A DNA stretch of 64,000 nt from Saprospiraceae bacterium (GTDB taxonomy: Bacteria > Bacteroidota > Bacteroidia > Chitinophagales > Saprospiraceae), in contig JAHCHX010000001.1 in assembly GCA_026129545.1 (NCBI GenBank), positions 178,501 to 242,500 on the forward strand, written 5' to 3'. This document shows, piece by piece, positions 1 through 9,177 of the stretch. The translations under genes were made by a program, and so were the position numbers. The notes beneath the pieces are model-generated. The model ran no database searches, had not been told where the DNA came from, and saw only the letters and a program-made list of their open reading frames with translations. Position 1 is the first letter of the stretch. The number at the start of each line of letters is the position of its first letter.

Positions 1-3000
1 GAAATCAGGACCAAGTCAAAAGTCGAAACGCCGTTGAGGTGGTTTTCGTCGTTGAATGGTTTCACCGTGTAGTTGGTTCCGGCGCGGATGGCATTTTCAA
101 ATTTAAAATTGCCTTGATTGTCCGATGTCGCCATGAGCGTCGCCGGAGGGCCGGATGGGGGTGTGGCATTGAGTGTCACAGCGGTGTTGCTGACCAAGAG
201 GTTGCCCGCTACGGTCAGTAGGTCAGGTGTGCAGGAGCTGTCCGCGTCGGTGATGTGTACGGTAAGTGTGCAGGAAGAAGTGTTGTTGGAGCGGTCTTTG
301 GCCCATACTTCGAGGTCGTGAGTGCCCAATTGGGAACAGTCGAACAAGAGGGTGTCAATCGGATTGCCGGTTGCGTCTTCGGGGAAACCCGAGCCAGCCC
401 CGACCTTGCGCATACCGAAATGGAGCAACTGTGGCGGCGTGTGGTTGTCCTCTGCGGAATTGAGCGCCGTCAATGCCGTCAGCATAATCGGTATGTCGAA
501 CGAGGTGATTTCAAAACTCAGCGTGTCTGCACATTCGACGACGGGTGCTTGCGTGTCTTTCACGGTGAATTCATACTCACAAATGGTCTCGTTGCCGCAC
601 ACATCATTTACAACCCATCTTATCGAATGGGTGCCGTAGGGCAACTGCGGCGATTCGCCTGGCGAACCGAACGGGCTGCCGGGGGTAGGCAATTGCCCCT
701 GTGTCTTCCACTGCACGCTGGATGTGCGCGTCGAGCCAGATATTTCGTGGTGTACCGCCCAGCGATATATTTGGGCCGGCGGCAAGTTGCGCCCGTCAAA
801 AGTCCTTGGGGTGCCGCCTGAATAGTTTGGGGTATTGATGTTGTTATAGTTGATGGTGCCCGGTGCTGGCGGGTTGTTGCTGCTGACAACGGTTTCCTTG
901 CTCCCGTTTCCATCCAAATCCAAAAAAAGCAAGTATGTGGTACTCACGCCTGCTCCCGTGCAGTCATCGCTGGCCGAGATGGATAACGTTACCTCCGCTT
1001 CTGGCACATCGTTCAGATTTGTCAGCGGGTCGTTCCAGTATGATTGGTTCCAAAGCAGCGGGTCGTTGGTGGTTGTATCGCCAAAAGTGAGCGCCTCTGT
1101 GGGGCAGTTTGTGATGATGGGTTTCTGGTTGTCAACGATTTTGATGGTTTGCTTATACCGGTAAGCATTGGCATCGGCATTCCAGAAGACGGAAAAATCA
1201 GTGGGGGTCTGGCCGGGTGCGACGGCTACGAGACTGGGCGCCCACGGGTCGGGTGTTCCAGCGGCCGACACGATGGGGCCTGCCAAATTGTTGGGATGGT
1301 TGGCCGTTGCGTTTGGTTCAGGGTTCGGTATGACGGTGACAGGGCCATCGGGGTCGTAGTTGCAGGTGTTTCGGATGGTCCAAGTTCTGTCAATCCTGAA
1401 ACAAGCATCGGGCACCACATTGACCACCTCGTCTTCATAAGTGGCAATCAAAAGCCCACAGCCATTATTCAAAAACGTGGGTTCGCCATAGAAACCCGCC
1501 GGATTGCAAACCGTCACCACCACGTCGTCGGGCAATTTGATGAAATACTCTTGCACTGCCTCCACTTCTATCTGGTGCGCGCACGAGGTGCTGTTGCCAT
1601 TCTGGTCAAACACAATAAACGTGCGCACAATCACCCCGCTCGTGCAGAGCGAATCAAAGTCTGTGTAATCGAGCGATACTTCAAGCGAATCAACCCCACA
1701 CGACAACATGGGCAAGCTATATGCCGCGAAGGTGGTGTCGAAACTGGTGCAACTCACCTCCACGTCGGGCGGAGCGATGCAAGAAGTGGGTAGCGTGTCG
1801 AGCACCACCACTTGAACCACGCACTCGCTGAATTGACCTTCGGCAAAAATCGGCACCACTGGTCCGTTGGGAAGCGGCACATCGTACACTCGGAGCGTGA
1901 GTTCTACCGTGTCGCCAATATCGGCACAACAGAACAGCGCGGCATCCCCGAACACGCTGTTGTCCTGACACTCATTGGCCAATGCGCGGCGCACTTTGAA
2001 GGAAAGGTTCAAGCTGCAAGAATCGCCCGACAAGGAGTCGAGTGCGCTCGCCGCCAACGAAAATGAACCGTTTTCAGACAAGGCAACCGTCATTGCACTC
2101 ACGCATAGCGCCTCTGGGGGCGACATATCCCACACCGTCAGCGCAATTTGGCAAGTGCCCGAGTTGCCACAATTGTCGGTAGCGACATAAAGCAAGTTGG
2201 TGGTAGCGCCAGAGGGAAAGTTGAAGGCCGTGTCGAGCACTGCAAGAGAGTTGCCGAATATAGTCCCATCCAACGAGTCTATGTTGAGCCCGTCGGTCCA
2301 AAACGCGGTGACAGCTACCACTGGCGAACAATCATCGCTGACGAGGACATCCGGCAAATCCACGTCCGCCAAACAATTGAGCGTGGTTGCGCTGATGATG
2401 ACACTGGAGTCGCAAGTGAGTTTGGGCCCGCTATTGTCCACGAAATTGATGAGTTGAACACCCGAGTAAGGATTGGTCGCCGAAATAGGGTCGCACAGGT
2501 CAAAGACCTTCCATGTGCGCGCGTATTGTGCGCCGTTGTTGCAATCCGAGACCAGCAGCGTGTCGAAAAATTGAATTTCAAACTCGCAAAAAGAAGTGGG
2601 CCACAGATTGAACTCGTAGTTGCCGGCCAACAGCACGGGAAGACCTGTGGAAAAAATACTGTCTTTCAAACTACAGCTCACGGTCACATCCTCTGGGAAT
2701 TGGATGCCCGCGAAAGAGCGTTGGCGCACGATGGTGTGCTGGCAAGTAGCTGTGTTGCCACTCGAATCGGTCGCCGTCCAGAATCGCGTCACCAAGCCAC
2801 TGATATCGGTGAGCGGGTCGCAGGGCAAGTCCTCCGAAAAGTCAATATACGACAATGTGACGCCGGGGCAGTTGTCCATCACCTGAGGCACCCCGGCGGC
2901 GAGGCCGAGGCTGTCGCGGAGAAAATAAGGGTCGAGATTGCTCATGCCGCAGTGCACGATGACGGGCGAGCAAGACAAGATGGGCTTAGGGTCAAGGGTT

Positions 3001-3626
3001 CTTAACCTGCCAAAGCACGAATTGCCGACACTTTCATCCACCACCCGAAAGGCAATCAAATTGCCAACATCGCTAAACATCAGATTGGCAGGCACCCACG
3101 GGCCGTTGCCATAAGGAGGCACCCTGTCAATGTCCACCCGATAATTTCCCAAGCAACCAAACGGAGGCAGCAAACCCTCCTCCGGCAGCACCGCCTTCGC
3201 GCAGTTGGCACCCAACTCGACCACGACCGTGTCCTTGCATAAAAGAGGCCCGCCGCCTGCCGGCTGCACCACCGTCACCGTGAAAGAACAGGTGGCGGTG
3301 TTGGCCGAAAGGTCAGTCACGAGGAAACTATTGACCGTCGAGCCAATCTGAAAGGCGCTACCCGAAGCAAGGCCATTCAATTGAATAAGCAGAAAGCCTG
3401 GCTGGTCATCGTCGGCGGTCACCGTGTAACTATACATAGTGTCGCACTGACTGGGGTTGCCAAGTGTGAGGGTGACACTCGGAGGACATTCAATGGTGGG
3501 TGGTATCGTATCCGAAAGACTGGAGGCAAAAATCGGTGGGTCAAAAACATTCTTGGCGGAAAGCGGCAGCCCATTGGTAAAAACAGCAAAACCTGCCAAT
3601 AGGCACAGGAGTAGTAAACGGCTCAT
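1..3626 (-). CDS. Large secreted HYR-like repeat protein with dockerin-like end (3' truncated by window edge)
   Basis: The frame is open without a stop from an ATG at 3626 to the left edge, giving at least 1208 residues. It begins with a signal peptide (MSRLLLLCLLAGFAVF...). The rest is a series of extracellular beta-sandwich modules rich in Cys, Asp, Thr and Val, with recurring phrases such as DNSGPKLTCDSS, DMSPPEALC and VKDTQAPVVEC, which is the style of HYR/Ig-like repeats. The last visible part (LLVSNTAVTLNATPPSG, then FKFENAIRAGTNYTVKP and NGVSTFDLVLI) matches the carboxypeptidase-regulatory plus dockerin-like ending common in Saprospiraceae secreted proteins. A T9SS sorting signal would be expected just beyond the edge. 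Family knowledge suggests a cell-surface or secreted adhesin-like protein; the actual ligand is unknown. Confidence 0.8.
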   Translation of the reverse strand, partial: MSRLLLLCLLAGFAVFTNGLPLSAKNVFDPPIFASSLSDTIPPTIECPPSVTLTLGNPSQCDTMYSYTVTADDDQPGFLLIQLNGLASGSAFQIGSTVNSFLVTDLSANTATCSFTVTVVQPAGGGPLLCKDTVVVELGANCAKAVLPEEGLLPPFGCLGNYRVDIDRVPPYGNGPWVPANLMFSDVGNLIAFRVVDESVGNSCFGRLRTLDPKPILSCSPVIVHCGMSNLDPYFLRDSLGLAAGVPQVMDNCPGVTLSYIDFSEDLPCDPLTDISGLVTRFWTATDSSGNTATCQHTIVRQRSFAGIQFPEDVTVSCSLKDSIFSTGLPVLLAGNYEFNLWPTSFCEFEIQFFDTLLVSDCNNGAQYARTWKVFDLCDPISATNPYSGVQLINFVDNSGPKLTCDSSVIISATTLNCLADVDLPDVLVSDDCSPVVAVTAFWTDGLNIDSLDGTIFGNSLAVLDTAFNFPSGATTNLLYVATDNCGNSGTCQIALTVWDMSPPEALCVSAMTVALSENGSFSLAASALDSLSGDSCSLNLSFKVRRALANECQDNSVFGDAALFCCADIGDTVELTLRVYDVPLPNGPVVPIFAEGQFSECVVQVVVLDTLPTSCIAPPDVEVSCTSFDTTFAAYSLPMLSCGVDSLEVSLDYTDFDSLCTSGVIVRTFIVFDQNGNSTSCAHQIEVEAVQEYFIKLPDDVVVTVCNPAGFYGEPTFLNNGCGLLIATYEDEVVNVVPDACFRIDRTWTIRNTCNYDPDGPVTVIPNPEPNATANHPNNLAGPIVSAAGTPDPWAPSLVAVAPGQTPTDFSVFWNADANAYRYKQTIKIVDNQKPIITNCPTEALTFGDTTTNDPLLWNQSYWNDPLTNLNDVPEAEVTLSISASDDCTGAGVSTTYLLFLDLDGNGSKETVVSSNNPPAPGTINYNNINTPNYSGGTPRTFDGRNLPPAQIYRWAVHHEISGSTRTSSVQWKTQGQLPTPGSPFGSPGESPQLPYGTHSIRWVVNDVCGNETICEYEFTVKDTQAPVVECADTLSFEITSFDIPIMLTALTALNSAEDNHTPPQLLHFGMRKVGAGSGFPEDATGNPIDTLLFDCSQLGTHDLEVWAKDRSNNTSSCTLTVHITDADSSCTPDLLTVAGNLLVSNTAVTLNATPPSGPPATLMATSDNQGNFKFENAIRAGTNYTVKPFNDENHLNGVSTFDLVLI

Positions 3627-3887
3627 AGGAAAAATTGTCTGGAAATGAACAACGTAGTTTTTCGTTTCAAAAAGTCTGCGAAAACTACGCCGCTCTACCG
3701 GACGCGCCAATACCAGCGGTCTAAAAACCCATATTCGAGCCTGAAAATTTGCAGATATGTCGGGCAGTTTGCATACTCCACTACCATTACTTGTCGCAAA
3801 CCCACCGTTGCTTGCCACAAGTTGCCGCACGTTTGTTGAAAGTGAATTGTTCGCTTACAAGCGCCAACCCACTTTCTCCCCACCGCA

Positions 3888-4085
3888 TCATTTCATCTTC
3901 TTCGCCATTTTTTTCGGGAACAAGCCGTCGTCCCTTTTTTTGCCAGTCTTGTAACTGCCGTCTTTGCCCGCTTTGGGCTTTAGGCTTTCAGTAGATTCAC
4001 ACCCGCTTTTGGTCTTACAGGCGGGAGCCGCCACAAAAGCGACAAGGAGAAAAAAACACAATGCTGCGATGCGGTAGTTTTTCAT
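3888..4085 (-). CDS. Small lipoprotein, basic C-terminus
   Basis: A 65-residue protein starting MKNYRIAALCFFLLVAF with a lipobox-like VAAPAC, so the mature protein would begin at Cys. After the lipid anchor there are two further Cys-containing stretches (CKTKSGC) and a very basic tail ending KKMAKKMK. It lies 4 bp downstream of the beta-barrel gene on the same strand, so the two are probably co-transcribed and perhaps act together at the outer membrane. A longer in-frame start at 4124 would destroy the signal peptide. Small Lys-rich lipoproteins of this kind recur in Bacteroidota, but no function is known to me. Confidence 0.7.
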   Translation of the reverse strand: MKNYRIAALCFFLLVAFVAAPACKTKSGCESTESLKPKAGKDGSYKTGKKRDDGLFPKKMAKKMK

Positions 4086-4089
4086 GTAT

Positions 4090-4800
4090 TTATAGTTTGA
4101 AGCGCACAAAAAATTGCGCTCCATAGTTTGTCATGCGCGACTGGCGTTTGGTTTTCGGGGTCAAATCCAACTCGCCATATCCCTCTACCCCCATTCGAAT
4201 CATGTTTGACTCCCCGATTTCGCGCCCCAAACCACCCCTTATGGTGAAAAGGTTGCCCGTGTTGCTGCCCAAAGGCGCTTCCGGGTTGAAGAAAGTAGAG
4301 GCATATTCCCGCGCCTCGCCGTTGCCGATGCTGTTCACGATGGTAGTGGCGCCAAAGCCGAGGTCTTTCACGAATTTATAGCCGCCGAGGAAATTGAAAA
4401 AGTAATCATCGTCGAAGGTGAAAAACTCTTTGCCGACCCCAACAACGAAACCATAGGCCATTTTCTGATACGACGACGGCGAGCTCATGGCTTCAATGGA
4501 TGCCAACAGCGGCCAATCCTTGTAGGTAAAATGCGCCGAGATGCCAAAGCGAGGCTGCACGAACGACGTGCGGATGTCGTAATCCTTCTGGAATTTCTCC
4601 CAAGAATACTGATTCGGGCGGTGAGAAATGGCCGTGAACTGATACAAGTCATAGAGCGGCGTTGTCTCAAATCGCGTCTCGTGAAAAATCTGCGACATCC
4701 CGACGTTCACGCCGAGATTCACTTTCAAGTTTTGGGCTTTGGCAGCAATGGAGAAAAGGGAAAAAACAAGGGCAAGCGTAGAAATCTTCTTCAACATCAT
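4090..4800 (-). CDS. Outer membrane beta-barrel protein
   Basis: A 236-residue protein with a clean signal peptide (MMLKKISTLALVFSLFSIAAKAQ). The remainder shows alternating hydrophobic/polar strands separated by polar turns (NLKVNLGVNVGMSQ, FGISAHFTYKDWPL, MTNYGAQFFVRFKL) and ends with an aromatic/hydrophobic last strand, as in PorT/OmpA-like eight-stranded barrels of Bacteroidota. The start chosen is the Met at 4800; the frame extends upstream to 4935 but that extension is not signal-like. A small lipoprotein follows after 4 bp. Exact role is not recognisable. Confidence 0.7.
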   Translation of the reverse strand: MMLKKISTLALVFSLFSIAAKAQNLKVNLGVNVGMSQIFHETRFETTPLYDLYQFTAISHRPNQYSWEKFQKDYDIRTSFVQPRFGISAHFTYKDWPLLASIEAMSSPSSYQKMAYGFVVGVGKEFFTFDDDYFFNFLGGYKFVKDLGFGATTIVNSIGNGEAREYASTFFNPEAPLGSNTGNLFTIRGGLGREIGESNMIRMGVEGYGELDLTPKTKRQSRMTNYGAQFFVRFKL

Positions 4801-5102
4801 GGTCGTTAAAAAAAGGTGAAATGATTGGGCGTGACGGTTTTCACCAAAGACCGGGCGCGGATTATAGAACGACAAAAAATGTGCTGGTTTCAGACGAATT
4901 TCGTCGGCGAAGTTACATCTTATCGTTAAATGCAAACCCCATTGCCGCGAAATGTGACAATCTTACAAATTTTATGGTAAAGTTAAACCCCATTTGAGGG
5001 CGGCAATAAAAAATGGGCGAGGGGCATTTATAGCGCCGTAATCGCTGACGAACCAGCAACATTTAAAAAATCCGTTCTCATCATCTTTCAATTAGTCATC
5101 CT
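4801..5102. other. Divergent intergenic region
   Basis: About 300 bases between the start of the barrel gene (minus strand) and the start of a lipoprotein gene (plus strand). It must hold both promoters, but I see no convincing TAnnTTTG box with a well-spaced TTG on either strand, and no repeat. Confidence 0.4.
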
Positions 5103-5516
5103 ATGAAAAAGTCATTTTTCAACCTTTCGGTTCTCTTCATCACCGCACTCTCTTTCGTTGCATGCAAAAAGGAAAAATCATTCGAGGAAAAAGTCACAGG
5201 CGAATGGACTTCCATGAGTGTCAAACTCAACGGCAACGATGTCACCAACTACTTTTCGCTCGACCTCAACTTGCGTTCCGACAAGGATTTCCGCGCCACG
5301 CTCAAAACCGTCAACATCGTCACCGGAAAAAATGAAACTTCTTACCCGCGTGGCGCTTGGTCTGCCGACGATGGCAAGGAAATTGAGCTGACTTACAACG
5401 ACACCGGTAAAACCGAATTCTACGAAGTGCTCGAATTCACGGGCACCAAACTGACGGTGGAGACCATCCAAAACACTGACAAAGTGGAAATCACTTTCGA
5501 GCGTGCCAACCAATAG
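5103..5516 (+). CDS. Lipocalin-like lipoprotein
   Basis: A 137-residue protein with a lipoprotein signal (MKKSFFNLSVLFITALSFVACKKEKS). The mature part (EEKVTGEWTSMSVKLNG... then GAWSADDGKEIELTY... and KLTVETIQNTDKVEITFERA) has the W-rich opening and repeated beta-strand pattern of the lipocalin-like lipoproteins common in Bacteroidota. Its TAG stop codon overlaps the left TA flank of a deleted copy of the 160-bp repeat, so the 3' end of the gene abuts an insertion. A strong hairpin terminator lies about 245 bp downstream, beyond two inserted elements. Ligand unknown. Confidence 0.75.
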   Translation: MKKSFFNLSVLFITALSFVACKKEKSFEEKVTGEWTSMSVKLNGNDVTNYFSLDLNLRSDKDFRATLKTVNIVTGKNETSYPRGAWSADDGKEIELTYNDTGKTEFYEVLEFTGTKLTVETIQNTDKVEITFERANQ

Positions 5517-5570
5517 AATTGTTGCGGCGGAGGGCTTTTCATTCGCCAAAGGCCTCCACCGCAACAACTC
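5516..5570. repeat. Family B MITE, internally deleted copy (55 bp)
   Basis: Both ends of the 160-bp family B element are present (left TTGTTGCGGCGGAGGGCTTT, right GCCTCCACCGCAACAA), but the middle is missing. TA lies on both sides; the left TA is part of the TAG stop of the preceding gene. The result is almost a simple hairpin. Confidence 0.8.
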
Positions 5571-5675
5571 TATACTTCGCGCCGTTAGGTTTTGGGCATG
5601 GCTGCAATCCCAATCTGTTCAAAATCAAGAACATCAATCATGTTCATCTAACAAATCCTAGCGAATCAAGGTATA
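5571..5675 (+). repeat. Family A MITE-like repeat, copy 1 (105 bp)
   Basis: Starts TATACTTCGCGCCGTTAGG and ends CCTAGCGAATCAAGGTATA, which are imperfect inverted repeats of each other. The same 105-bp unit recurs at 58425-58529 and, inverted, at 34434-34538. It is directly joined to the family B copy on its left. Confidence 0.85.
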
Positions 5676-5760
5676 ATAATGCCTTGCGAAGGGCATCATC
5701 CAATCAACGCACACATCCGAGCAATTATAATCCTGTGATTTTATCCCGCTTAAAATGTTG

Positions 5761-5802
5761 GCGGTCTGGCGAAAAAGGGTTTCGCCGGGCCGCTTTTTTT
5801 TA
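5761..5802 (+). terminator. Rho-independent terminator of the lipoprotein gene
   Basis: Arms 5761-5774 and 5780-5793 pair at 12 of 14 positions and are followed by a run of T from 5794. It is the first terminator downstream of the lipoprotein gene ending at 5516. Two mobile repeats now lie between gene and terminator. I see no gene in 5676-5969. Confidence 0.75.
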
Positions 5803-5969
5803 TGCTTTTTTGCGTTTTTTCTAAGAATAAAGACGCTAATCCTGCAAATCTTGTCAATCCTGTCAACAACTATCGTTTGTGAGACAGCCTGAATAAGTGC
5901 TTGAACATCAGAGGCCAAGAAGATTCAACCCCTCAATTCGGATTTTCAATGGCCCCCTATCCCGTGCTT

Positions 5970-7727
5970 TTATCGCAGGAACTTTCGTTCGAGCACTGTC
6001 TCGTTGCCTCTGTCATCTTTTACTGCCAAGCGCAGCAGATGCTCCCCCGTGCCGATGCGCCCGTCGAATGTATGGGTGAGTCGGTCGCGCTTGCGGTCGT
6101 ACTCGAAAAGCACCCACTTGCCATCCACGGTGCCGCGATAGCTGAGGTGGTCGGCGTTGCTGCCAATGGCGAAGTTGTCGCGTATGCGGAACGACATGGT
6201 GTTTTTGCGACGCATATCACTGTCGAACACGACGGGCGTGATGGTGGGCGGCTCGTCGTCCACCATCACGCAATAGTCGCCGAACTGCCGCACTTTCGTT
6301 GTCAGGTATTCGCCACGCCAAGCACCGCCGCAGCTGGCTGGGCGGCCTTCGCCACAGAGCGCGACGACGGCTTTGTTGCGCAATTCGGGCGGCAGGTTGT
6401 ATGGCCTTATGCCAAGCTCAAAATACCGATGCACAGGGGTTTGATTGTCGTGCAAGTGATGCACCGAAGAGTGCATACCCTTGCTACCGTCGGTGGAGGT
6501 TTTGTATTGGAACTGTAATTTTTCGTACAGCGAGCCTTTGGGCAGCGCCATGAAAAAATCCTCGAGGTCAATGCGGCTGTCAGCATCCCATGGCAATTCA
6601 AATTGATAAGGTTGGCCGACGATGGTTTCCATGTTTTCGTCGCGTTTTACCCAAAACATAAGGGTGGAGGCATTGCCGCTGGCATCCGTGATGCGCAGGT
6701 TGATTCTGACGGGTTTGTCTTTCGAGAGTGCCACTGCCCCGAAGGTCTCGGTGCGTGTGTAGTTGGAAAGGCGGTCGCCGGGCAGGATGAAACACCTGTG
6801 AAACCACGCGCCGTAGCGTTTTCGGGCGCTGTAGTCAATGTGGGCATTCATGTAGCGCGTCTCGTCGAAGTCGAGTTCGTCCATACGCCACTGATATACT
6901 TGCAGCCCGTCGGCGTGGAGCGTCAGGGTGTAGATGCCGTTGTCGTTGCGTTGCCCGGTCTGGCGGTCGTAGGCCTTCACCCCAAAGCCGACGCGCCATG
7001 CGCCAAAACTGACCGTGTCGCCTTCCACGCCCACGGTGCCGTCTTTTCGACGCATGAGGGGCAGTGGTTTGCTGGTCATCACCTCGCGTTTGTCGTTGAG
7101 GAAATACACCTTCATGTCGCGGATTTCGGGCGGGGTTTTGTCGTTGATGGGCATGCTGAACAGGAGGGGGTTCAGCGCCTTGTTGGAGCCGGATTTGCGG
7201 ATTTCAAAATGCAAATGGGGGCCTGTGGAACTGCCCGAATTGCCCAACTTGCCGATTTCTTGCCCTTTTCTCACGCGGAACTGATTTTCGGAGGGGTATA
7301 AATCCACCTCAAACCGCTCGCGTTTGTACTGCGTTTCCTTCACGAATTGTTGGATGTCGGAAGCAAAACGGTCGAGGTGCGCATACACGGTCGAATAGCC
7401 GTTGGGATGTTTGATGTAAATCACGTTGCCATAGCCGCCAGCCTGCACCCGCACCCGCTGCACATAACCATCGGCGGCAGCAAACACTGATTGGCCGAGC
7501 GTCCCGTTGATGTCAATGCCAGAGTGAAAATGGTCGGAGCGCAACTCGCCAAAGGTGCCGGTCAGGCGCATCGGCGTGGTGGCCACGGGAGCCATAAAAT
7601 AATCCTTCGGATAGGCGGCCATTGCTACCTCAGGGTCGGGTGGGGGAGCGATGCCGGGGTTGTCGAACGACAGCGCCGGGAGCACCAACGCGCTGCCTAT
7701 CAGCCATTTCAAGCAAAAATTCCGCAT
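5970..7727 (-). CDS. M23 family metallopeptidase, secreted
   Basis: A 585-residue protein. An N-terminal hydrophobic segment (MRNFCLKWLIGSALVLPAL) should export it to the periplasm. Residues about 50-185 form a LytM/M23 domain: the zinc motif HSGID supplies H68 and D72, and SGSSTGPHLHFEIR supplies the HxH pair. Between them lie the usual Gly-rich strands (AADGYVQRV, GYGNVIYIKHPNGYSTVYAHL). This predicts a Zn endopeptidase or binding protein acting on peptidoglycan cross-bridges. The remaining 400 residues are a long beta-rich extension typical of Bacteroidota M23 proteins. The start chosen is the ATG at 7727 because the longer form disrupts the signal peptide. It appears monocistronic. Confidence 0.85.
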   Translation of the reverse strand: MRNFCLKWLIGSALVLPALSFDNPGIAPPPDPEVAMAAYPKDYFMAPVATTPMRLTGTFGELRSDHFHSGIDINGTLGQSVFAAADGYVQRVRVQAGGYGNVIYIKHPNGYSTVYAHLDRFASDIQQFVKETQYKRERFEVDLYPSENQFRVRKGQEIGKLGNSGSSTGPHLHFEIRKSGSNKALNPLLFSMPINDKTPPEIRDMKVYFLNDKREVMTSKPLPLMRRKDGTVGVEGDTVSFGAWRVGFGVKAYDRQTGQRNDNGIYTLTLHADGLQVYQWRMDELDFDETRYMNAHIDYSARKRYGAWFHRCFILPGDRLSNYTRTETFGAVALSKDKPVRINLRITDASGNASTLMFWVKRDENMETIVGQPYQFELPWDADSRIDLEDFFMALPKGSLYEKLQFQYKTSTDGSKGMHSSVHHLHDNQTPVHRYFELGIRPYNLPPELRNKAVVALCGEGRPASCGGAWRGEYLTTKVRQFGDYCVMVDDEPPTITPVVFDSDMRRKNTMSFRIRDNFAIGSNADHLSYRGTVDGKWVLFEYDRKRDRLTHTFDGRIGTGEHLLRLAVKDDRGNETVLERKFLR

Positions 7728-7816
7728 AACCAATGTTCGTTTTACAACGCAAATTAACACCCGTTTGCGGAAAAAAGCGGGGAAACGGATGTTAAAATTG
7801 GGAAAGGATGGTGGGG

Positions 7817-8098
7817 GATTTTACGATTTTGGATTTGCGATTTTGGATTTACGATTTTGGATTTACGATTTTGGATTTTGCGATTTTGGATTTGCGATTT
7901 TGGATTTGCGATTTTGGATTTGCGATTTTGGATTTTACGATTTTGGATTTGCGATTTTGGATTTACGATTTTGGATTTGCGATTTTGGATTTACGATTTT
8001 GGATTTTACGATTTTGGATTTACGATTTTGGATTTGCGATTTTGGATTTGCGATTTTGGATTTTACGATTTTGGATTTACGATTTTGGATTTACGATT
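7817..8098. repeat. Tandem repeat, about 20 units of 14-15 bp
   Basis: Units alternate between GATTTTGGATTTGC and GATTTTGGATTTAC, some with one extra T, head to tail for about 280 bp. All three plus-strand frames stay open (ILDLRFWICDFGF-type peptides), which is a by-product of the repeat and not a gene. It lies just upstream of the M23 peptidase start on the other strand. Confidence 0.9.
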
Positions 8099-8252
8099 GC
8101 CCTGGCAGAGGCTCCTCTCTGGCTGGCGGGTTTTCATTGTTGACAGGATTGACAGGTTTTTAAGCGCAACAAAACCAATCCCGCAAATCTTGTAAGGCCT
8201 GACAAAAAAAAATTTCTGACCAAACCTGTCAGCAACCTGCGAACAAGGCTCC

Positions 8253-8281
8253 TTGTTCTTCTCCGAAGTTGCCTACTTTTG
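8253..8281 (+). promoter_or_regulatory. Promoter candidate for the peroxiredoxin-clpS-aat unit
   Basis: TTG at 8253-8255, an 18-bp spacer, then TACTTTTG at 8274-8281, matching the Bacteroidota consensus TTG / TAnnTTTG. It sits 41 bp upstream of the peroxiredoxin ATG. This agreement is by eye only. Confidence 0.6.
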
Positions 8282-8322
8282 CCACTCGGATTACCGCATT
8301 GCTTGTCCAATCGCATCTTCTC

Positions 8323-8805
8323 ATGTTGAAACCCGGCGACAAAGCTCCCGACTTTGCCCTTCGCGCCAGCGACAAATCGCTCGTGAGGCTTTCCGAACTG
8401 CACGGCAAACACGTCGTGCTGTTGTTTTTCCCTTTTGCTTTCACGGGTGTTTGCACCAAGGAATTGTGCTACATGCGCGACAGCTTGGCCGAGTATGAAA
8501 GCCTCGATGCACAGATTCTGGCGGTATCGGTGGATAGCCCATACGCCCTCGCCAAATGGAAACATGAGGAGGGGTTCAATTTCCCGCTGCTTTCCGATTT
8601 CAACAAAACGGTCAGCAAGAAATACGACAGCCTTTACAAGGAGTTCGGTTTGGGCTTCAAAGGAGTGTCGAAACGCTCGGCATTTGTCATTGACCAAACG
8701 GGCATCGTGCGCTACGCGGAGGTGCTCGAAAACGCAGGCGAACTGCCGAACTTTGGGGCGGTGAGACAAACCTTGCAATCGTTGAAGCAGGCCATGCCCT
8801 CGTAA
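8323..8805 (+). CDS. Peroxiredoxin (AhpC/TSA family, AhpE-like)
   Basis: A 160-residue thioredoxin-fold peroxidase. MLKPGDKAPDFALRASD opens the fold. PFAFTGVCTKELC holds the catalytic signature, with the peroxidatic Cys in TGVCTKE, and LAVSVDSPYALAKW and FPLLSDFNK follow as in AhpE/BCP-like enzymes. It should reduce H2O2 or organic hydroperoxides in the cytoplasm. A second Cys (ELCYM) is close to the first; whether it resolves the sulfenic acid is uncertain. The Met at 8323 gives the family-typical N-terminus. It is followed after 14 bp by clpS and then aat, so it may lead that operon. Confidence 0.88.
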   Translation: MLKPGDKAPDFALRASDKSLVRLSELHGKHVVLLFFPFAFTGVCTKELCYMRDSLAEYESLDAQILAVSVDSPYALAKWKHEEGFNFPLLSDFNKTVSKKYDSLYKEFGLGFKGVSKRSAFVIDQTGIVRYAEVLENAGELPNFGAVRQTLQSLKQAMPS

Positions 8806-8819
8806 AGATTCACAGAACT

Positions 8820-9140
8820 ATGCAACCCAGTCCATACATTTCCAATTACGAAAAACCCCTTTGGGAAGAAGACGAGGATGTGCTCGTGGAAGACGACATT
8901 GGCTCCAATATGCCCGCGCATATTGTGGTCTATAACGACGATTTCAACACCTTCGAGTGGGTCATCGAATCTTTCATGGCGATTCTGAAACATACCCACG
9001 AGCAGGCAGAACAACTTTCTCTTATTATTCATTTCAAGGGAAAGGCCACCGTGAAATCGGGCGGCAAGGAGGAGCTGATTCCGCTCTGCGAAGCCCTGCT
9101 CGAACGCGGCCTTTCTGCCGAAGTCATCAGCGAGGATTGA
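8820..9140 (+). CDS. clpS: ATP-dependent Clp protease adaptor ClpS
   Basis: A 106-residue protein whose core HIVVYNDDFNTFEWVIESF carries the ClpS NDD(F/Y)NT signature that shapes the pocket for destabilising N-terminal residues. It continues with the helix holding the EQAEQLSLIIHFKGK motif and ends with ERGLSAEV. An acidic N-terminal tail (EEDEDVLVEDD) precedes the core, matching the flexible extension that engages ClpA/ClpC. ClpS hands N-degron substrates to the Clp unfoldase in the cytoplasm. The next gene encodes the transferase that creates such degrons, so the pair makes functional sense. Confidence 0.93.
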   Translation: MQPSPYISNYEKPLWEEDEDVLVEDDIGSNMPAHIVVYNDDFNTFEWVIESFMAILKHTHEQAEQLSLIIHFKGKATVKSGGKEELIPLCEALLERGLSAEVISED

Positions 9141-9177
9141 TGCCTCGCCTTTTCACCCTCTCACTCTTCTCGCGCCC

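Noticed and set aside
7651..8195. Three overlapping plus-strand frames with FGFAILDLRFW-type peptides
   Set aside because: All arise from the 14-bp tandem repeat, which has no stop in any of the three frames.
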